The translations under genes and the position numbers were made by a program. From assembly GCA_963920765.1 (NCBI GenBank), contig OY987247.1, positions 3,348,001 to 3,412,000 on the forward strand: a stretch of 64,000 nt of DNA, written 5' to 3'. The stretch comes from Ulota crispa. Lineage: Eukaryota > Streptophyta > Bryopsida > Orthotrichales > Orthotrichaceae. This document shows positions 57,963 through 64,000 of this stretch, piece after piece. The notes below the pieces were generated by a model that made no database searches, was not told the DNA's origin, and saw only the letters and a list, made by a program, of their open reading frames with translations. Each line of letters opens with the position of its first letter. Position 1 is the first letter of the stretch.

Positions 57963-58246
57963 GACTATTGTGTTTAGGTTGCCCCCACACTAATCAACAT
58001 TTCACACTATATAAATACGAGTAATTTTCATCTATAATTATTGCAATGAACAAATTTTTAAACGGCATGGGTCAACAAAGTTGCCAAAAAAAACTAGCAA
58101 TGTTCAAGTTGTAGACCATGTGAAATTATAGTATGTAAAGAGTTGCATGCATATCCAAATGGTCAAGCAATGAGTCATTTGATAACATTTCAGGATAAGG
58201 TAACTTCATTGTTGAGGCATCTTAAATGCAATATTTAGTATAGCAC
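57963..58246. mobile_element. T3: TIR element (family T)
   Basis: TGTGTTTAGGTTGCC at the left, TAAATGCAATATTTAGTAT at the right, about 284 bp. AGTTGCATGCATATCCAAAT matches T1 and T2. It lies about 300 bp after copy II of the host repeat. Confidence 0.65.
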
Positions 58247-58497
58247 ATCAATCAATGTATGTGGAGAATCAACATTTAGTGTATTGTCAATTGGTTAAAA
58301 TTGCAAAAAAATTAGTTGAATTTGAAAACACAGGCTAAAAAATTGAACAATTTTTACAAACATCTAATCTTATTATTTACAATAAAGATATAGAAAATAT
58401 TTGTTGCAATCCAATGAAAAATTGGTTGAAAATGGGAAAATGCTAGATTCTAGCCGATGAAGTCAAAATTTCTCCTCAACATTGACAATAACAATTT

Positions 58498-58726
58498 AGA
58501 GCATCTCCACCCCTTAACTTCAAACAAGCCTCATAAATAGTTAGCTGACCATTGATCAAGGAGAATATAGGATAAAGCTCACTAAACTTAAGATGAATAG
58601 TGTTTTGAAGGACCATTGCTTCAATAATAGGATGGAGTGCCATGAGAGTATTTTGAGGGGTCCCAAACACTTATTATCCACACTTAACATATGTCAAAGC
58701 CTTGCATGGCAACATTGGAGATGCTT
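58498..58726. mobile_element. N2: GAGCATCTCC-family element, uninterrupted
   Basis: AGAGCATCTCCACC and ATTGGAGATGCT, about 229 bp. It gives the uninterrupted form of the N3 host. Confidence 0.85.
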
Positions 58727-59429
58727 TTACACGACAAGTCAAAGACTATATTTGAGCCCCTTGCAAGTTTCCAATCTTTCCCTTTCATTGGTTCAATGTA
58801 CATATTAAAATCAACCTAAAGAAAGCACCCTAAGCACCCTTTACATCAAGATTCAAGGTCAAGATTTTGACAAATGTTTTTTTAATATGTTTAACAAGCA
58901 ATATTTGATAGATATCTACATTCAAGATTAGTTTTACCAAAATAATAAGGCCAATTTGTGGCCTTGAGGCCATTGTTAGATCCCACTAAAATCTGATTGT
59001 TATAATATTTGATATTTGGTTTTTGTAGATGATTAAGTGGGTACAATGGAATTAAAATCTCAAGCACTCTCTTTGAATTTGTTCTTCATTTCTTCTCTTC
59101 TAAAGCTTTCAAAAAGACATGTTGCTATGGCTTCAATGCATGTAAATACAAGAGAAGAAACTCTACTATACTCTTATTGCAATGAGTGGTTGGAATGACT
59201 TGAAATCATATGTGCTCAACTTTTGGTTCAAAAGGGTCCTAACTTTTGATGGCTATAACCTTTATTGTAAAGTAGGCCTTACTTGAATTATTAGCAAGTC
59301 CTCTAGCTAAATCTAAACAAGAATCTTTTTTTGCCAAATTTATGAGTCTTGTTTGATGTGCATACCCTTTGCTCATAATTTTGGCCCAACCAAGTTGCTT
59401 TTGATTAAGTTAGGTGAGCTTTTGGGGGT
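58727..59429. other. Unassigned spacer
   Basis: No gene recognised. Confidence 0.4.
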
Positions 59430-59795
59430 AGAAAGTTTGTTTGCTTTCCATAGCTGCATGCCAAATAAGGGAAGGAAATGGTCAAGCCCATTGAATGTCC
59501 AAGTCCTTTCAAATTGTGGTCAACTTGGCCTTTTTTTAAAGAAAAATCCTACCATTGTTTCAATTATCCAAACTTAATACCACTACACGACAACAACATG
59601 GCAAGATGCCTAAAATTCAAGCCTATGTAAAGGGCTTAGGGAGTTTGCTTGCCTCCCATAAATGCAAGCCAAATTCACTAGGGAAGAGGTTGAATCCATT
59701 GGATTTTTGGGATTTCTTAAGTAGCTGCCTTAATGGCCTTTTTCAATAAGTGAGATTTTAATACATTAGTTTCAATTATCCTAACTTGACATCAC
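59430..59795 (+). repeat. Diverged tandem duplication, about 208-bp unit
   Basis: Two units with GTTTG(T/C)TTGC(T/C)T(T/C)CCATA, TGGCCTTTTT and TTTCAATTATCC(A/T)AACTT in the same order. They lead directly into the 29-bp array, whose right edge (ACGACAAGATACCTA) repeats text after unit 1 (ACAACATGGCAAGATGCCTA). Confidence 0.7.
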
Positions 59796-60300
59796 AACAA
59801 GTGGGCATCCAAACTTGATAGAGCTGCAAGGGGACTTCCATATTGATTCCACAAAATGTGAATATTCAAACTTGACACCGCTACATATAGACTTCTAATC
59901 TTGACATCATAACATGTGAACACCTAAACTTGACATCACAACATGTGGACATTGAAACTTAACACGGTTACATGTGAACATCTAATCTTGACACTATAAC
60001 ACGTGGATGTCTAAACTTGATATTGCTACTCGCGGCCATCCAATCTTGATAATGCTACATGCAGTCATCCAATCTAGATAATGCTACACGTGTCCATCCA
60101 ATCTTGATACCACAACACATGGACATCCAAACTTGACACCACCACATGCGGACATCTAATCTTGACACCATAACACGTGGACATCTAAACTTGATATTGC
60201 TACACGTGCCCATCCAATCTTGATTCCACAACACGTGGACATCCAAACTTAACATTGCTACATGTGGATAACCAAACTTGACACCACAACACGCAAACAA
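59789..60300 (+). repeat. 29-bp minisatellite array, about 17 units
   Basis: Consensus CTTGACACCACAACACGTGG plus nine bases (ACATCCAAA). Units are diverged; the last base alternates A and T (TAAA/CAAT types). Several keep ACACGTGG. The minus-strand frame over it (60055-60345) is translated repeat. Confidence 0.9.
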
Positions 60301-61759
60301 TACGACAAGATACCTAGTATACAAGCCCATGTGAAAGAAGAACATGGATTAGAAGTAGACGTATTTGACACATAATTTGAAAAATCCACCCTTATTTTGA
60401 CTTGACATGGTTGGTTTACCATGACTAGCCAAATATCTAGTAGACCAAGTATTAGGAGCAAGTGTGGCGATGCTCTCAAATAATAAAGAAATATGGCAAC
60501 TATAGGTTGGTATTTGTATAGTTGGTCATCTATTTATGGCATATCTCAAACAATCTAACCTTTTTCTGCAAATAAACTCGTATTTTCATTGTAAATGGTA
60601 ATTTATGGAGAACCTGAAAACGTCGGAGAACAATTTTGGATGACCCCTTTGTGGGCAATGATAAGCTTAATCTATTATAACCACTACTTAGTGTAGCTAC
60701 TATATCCAAAGGCAGACCAGTAGGAAATAATTATAGTGTTAAACACCAAAGCATTAAGGAGTTAGTTTTCAAAGAGCTTATTTCAAGGCATGGAAGAAAA
60801 GGAACTATTGTTTAAAATACGTGGCCATGTAAACGTAAACAAAAGGTGTTTATTTTTATTGTTTTCCAACAAACTAGCGAGCTTTTTCATGGCCAAACAT
60901 TTCCTCATCCGCGAATCCCAAATTTTGATACTTTGAACTATTCAAGTTTTATTTGTTGTTTCCTCTTAAACCTTCGTTGAGCAACACACACGCTACAATG
61001 CATGCTTGTAAAAGAAAAAAGAAAAAACACACAGAACCATCCACAAGTACCTTTTTGTCCAGAAACCCAACTATTAATAACAACACTCATCCAAACATCC
61101 AAATATTGACAAGCCTATTGTACTCCTTGAAACGGATTTAATAATTCATCTTTTTTTTGTCAGCCGTAATTTTTCCCCCAATTTGGTTTCGTGTCAAAGA
61201 AGTAGCCAATTCCAAAAGGAGGAAAGAATGTAGCAAAATTTGTCCAATTTTTTTGTAGATCTAATACAGCTTATTCATTTACAATATAGACAAGGTCAAC
61301 TAAAAGCTGATATTAAAGTATCGCATAAACATATCAAGATACCCGTTTTCTGCTACCAGTACTACTTCAATCTCGAGCAGTGATCCCCAAGTGTGGTTCT
61401 CATAATTAGTTACAAGTAGGTCTTAACCCTGCCAAATGTGCTAAATGTTCAATTGTACCCACATTTTTGGGTAAGTTAGTAGTAACAAAATTTGGAAGAT
61501 TTCTCACAAAATCGTGCAGTATTTCTCTTTAAAAAAATTGAAATTTTAGCAGCATTTGTGACAGATACATGGAACCAACAGGTGGTTGTAACCTGGACAT
61601 CCATTTGAATGGACAGGGCCAAGACAAAGCTACAACACCATTGAATATGTGATAGGAGGTTCTTGGTGCTTGGGAGCTGGTATGAATAACAGTAGCAAGT
61701 CCCTAACAAACCCACCATGTATTTCACATTCATGGGTGCAATGCCTTCATCACCTCCAC
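60301..61759. other. AT-rich intergenic stretch
   Basis: No gene or element recognised. Confidence 0.45.
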
Positions 61760-61912
61760 CTATGGACGAGAGAGAGTGATGGATGATATATTGTGACGAA
61801 CATTAGCTACTAGAGCGCGATGGACGATATGTTGTGATAAACATAAGCCACTAGAGAGTGATGGATGATATGTATGGACATAAACCACTAGGGAGTGATG
61901 GATGATGGATCC
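61760..61912 (+). repeat. Degenerate tandem repeat, about 45 bp, 3-4 units
   Basis: Units contain GAGTGATGGATGATAT, ACATAA(G/A)CCACTAG and GAGAGTGATGG. The first unit is preceded by GACGAGAGAGAGTGATGG. Confidence 0.8.
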
Positions 61913-64000
61913 AAATTGGGCAGCTTGTTTGAAACCTTCCTCAGCAATAGGTCCTCAGCAATGGGCCAAGACTTGGTGGGTGGTTGTTGGGTGAATGCAA
62001 TCCGTCCATCAACCAATCGACATCACAAGCATTATCACTCAAAATTTCAAGCAATCACTCCCAAATCTTGAGCTGCTCCAACTCCAACTTACATACAGCT
62101 GGGTTGCCATTCTGTTAACCTTCTTCTTTACAGAGACACAATATTGGAAAGCCAATTCAGAATTGAGACGAAATCGAACAAATAATTAAAACCAAAAATA
62201 CATGTAAGGTACAATGCAGTTCTCCAAAGTTATTTTAAGCAAAAAAAAAAAAGACACCTGGTTTTAACTCTCGAAATGATTGTGTTTCAGTGAACGTGGT
62301 GTCTTTGATGTCGCTATGTTTTAAGTTGGGTTGGAGATGTTAGCATTTAGTTTCTATGGGCCTTTGACCAACTGGAAACAACAAAAGACAATCTGAGATT
62401 ATGGTTAGTATTATTTTTAAATGTTAGAATATTTGTTCTTATGGTTTCTGTTTTATATTTAATCAATTTAACTTTAACTTTTCAATAACATATTATGTCT
62501 CAGGGGCTTAGTGGTTATAGAATCTTTCTTTGTGCAAGATTATTGCGGAGTTATGATAGCCTAAGCAAGGGTTTTGCAATTCAACTTTGTATTTGTCAAT
62601 TATTGTATTTATTGGTGACATCAAGTTTTTTCATGTTTGCTTGTCAATGTGCACCCAAGAAGTTTGAAAAATCATTTTGTTCTTTCCCAAGTCTCCAATG
62701 GATTCTTCATGTGCTTGTCTTTGTTGTGATTGGTCATGCATGTATGTTAGGCCTTTATATTTGCTCTTTGTTCTTTTTGCAATTCTAGGAGATGTCCCAC
62801 CAAGATTAAAAAGTTGTTTGAGGATTAATCCATGTGAGGGCAAGAGTCAAGCATGTAGATTTGGAGCTTTTGAGGTAGAACAAATAATGTTTTAAGAAGG
62901 TTCCAACAATGAGATCTTATTTGTTGATTTTATTGCAATTCAAGCAAAAAAAATCCTTCCACCTCAACATGAACCAACTTATAACCTCACACAAGAATCA
63001 TGAATCATCCAATGATTAAAGTAGTCACATAGTTGAGAATAGACAAAAATAACTTTCTATGGATGTTTTGAGGCCTTTTTATATAGCTCCATTTGCAATC
63101 ATTTCATTGTCTGCAACATAGATGCCTATACTTGTAGGAGTTAAAATGTTTTAGTTGACTTTTATAAGTAAACCTCAAAAAGGTTCAATCTTTTGAATGA
63201 CTCACCTAATAAAAAGATGATGTTGCTCTAGTCTTTTTATTTACAACAAGATTACTCTTTTTCAATGGTGAAGTTTCACCACGTAGTAATATTTATCAAA
63301 ATACATATATGTTGTAAAATTTGTGCAAAAAAAATTCTTGTTGAAGAAGCAAATCAAGTTTGCATTAGCATAATTCCATATTCATATTAGTTATTAAAAA
63401 TTAAAAATTAATAAACGTCAAAATCTTATAAGCCAATAAACACAAATTTTATAATAACTTATACATGATTTTGATAAATTTCAATTCCAATGATAATAAT
63501 GTTAAAAAAGCTGCCAAAACTTTAGGTTCAAACACCTTGTAAACTTAATTAAAATATGGCTTAGAAGGAAATTTAAATATAAATTAGAAATATAATTGAT
63601 TACTTACACAAAGAATATTCTCACAACTTTCTAATCATAGACAAAGATAGAGCAATTTAAAGCTTTTAAAAAACATCTAAATCAAAAACTCAAACCAAAA
63701 TAGCTTTAATTTTCATAGTACAAAACTAATCATTGTGCCTAGTGTTTGTTCTAAAAATTTTATACCTTGTCAATTTTGCAATATTTATTAAAATTTAGAC
63801 CAAGCAATGCTTGATGGAACAAACATCTAGTTAGAAGCAGCAATGAAAATACTTGTACCAAATAAATCTAAGTTTCTTGATTATTCATTCTTGCAAATAC
63901 TTGTTTAGCCCAAGAAAGGAATTAGGGATTCGTACATCTCTAATAGTGCTATTTATAGTTTATCATTTTTGGTAATATATCTTTACTTATGTTTCTTATC
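61913..64000. other. AT-rich stretch to window end
   Basis: No recognised gene or element. A 97-codon ATG-initiated plus-strand frame (62495-62788) is hydrophobic (LLYLLVTSSFFMFACQ, VLVFVVIGHACMLGLY) but has no family match I know and is probably chance. Confidence 0.35.

Noticed and set aside
60055..60479. Two minus-strand open frames of 73-96 residues
   Set aside because: The first is read through the 29-bp minisatellite and shows the expected repeat periodicity; the second overlaps its edge. Neither resembles a gene.
62502..62580. tRNA-like A-box text (GGCTTAGTGGTTATAG), possible SINE
   Set aside because: No matching B-box, acceptor stem or poly-A end could be placed, so no tRNA or SINE is called.
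62495..62788. 97-residue hydrophobic plus-strand open frame with an ATG
   Set aside because: Length is within chance for AT-rich DNA. The hydrophobicity reflects T-rich codons. No homologue, promoter or splice context was recognised.

Overview
The window looks like gene-poor intergenic DNA from a large, AT-rich plant nuclear genome. Reasons: no intact gene, no bacterial-style operons, dense nested short transposons, a GAGCATCTCC-type inverted-repeat family of the kind common in plants, an LTR-like repeat with a TATA box, and G-box (CACGTG) and TGACGTCA motifs. I cannot name the species; a land plant with a large genome (fern, lycophyte, gymnosperm or similar) is a guess. No tRNA, rRNA, CRISPR or intact transposase was seen. 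The only convincing protein-coding remnant is a minus-strand coiled-coil reading frame at about 24690-25454, broken by an in-frame TAG.

The dominant content is a group of about 30 non-autonomous elements, 0.2-0.95 kb long, whose ends read TTAA-CCCCTAAA... and ...TTTAGGGG-TTAA. I named families by letter (A, B, E, F, G, I, J, K, L, M, O). Where the uninterrupted site survives nearby, insertion can be seen to duplicate TTAA. This is the hallmark of piggyBac-like (or Sola3-like) transposition, and the CCC-starting tips fit piggyBac. Many members carry a GC-rich hairpin, usually with a 5-base loop, about 20 bases inside one tip. The arm sequence changes between families while pairing is kept. Elements insert into each other and also abut, sharing one TTAA (19241-21750; 28696-29995; 14663-16739).

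Other mobile families: TA-flanked foldback/MITE elements beginning AGGTAGGAG (C1-C3, D1); a GAGCATCTCC family (N); H, T, U, V, P and W families with clear terminal inverted repeats; an LTR-like repeat in two inverted copies; and two large hairpins.

Layout: 0.7-3 kb A elements; 3.5-7 kb a multilevel nest (N3 holding C1 with B4, E1 with A4, and C2); 7-13 kb hairpin, N1, O1, H1, A copies, D1; 13.3-14.2 kb foldback with minisatellite and a GC-richer exon-like patch; 14.6-17.2 kb F1-I1-A8 and H2; 17.6-18.7 kb V, T4, Q; 19.2-22.9 kb E2-A5-F2-G1; 23.3-26.9 kb LTR-like repeats, J1, the broken coding frame, a hairpin, J2; 28.7-35.2 kb B1-B2, I copies, M1, G2 with B3, A10; 37-40 kb U1, C3, promoter-like motifs, A11; 41-51 kb K1, T1, A12, Q copies, tandem repeats, U2; 51.6-57.7 kb two tandem copies of a host repeat (Q-R-S), each loaded with different insertions; 58-62 kb N2 and a 29-bp minisatellite. 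The rest is AT-rich sequence with no recognisable feature. All boundaries and similarities were judged by eye.
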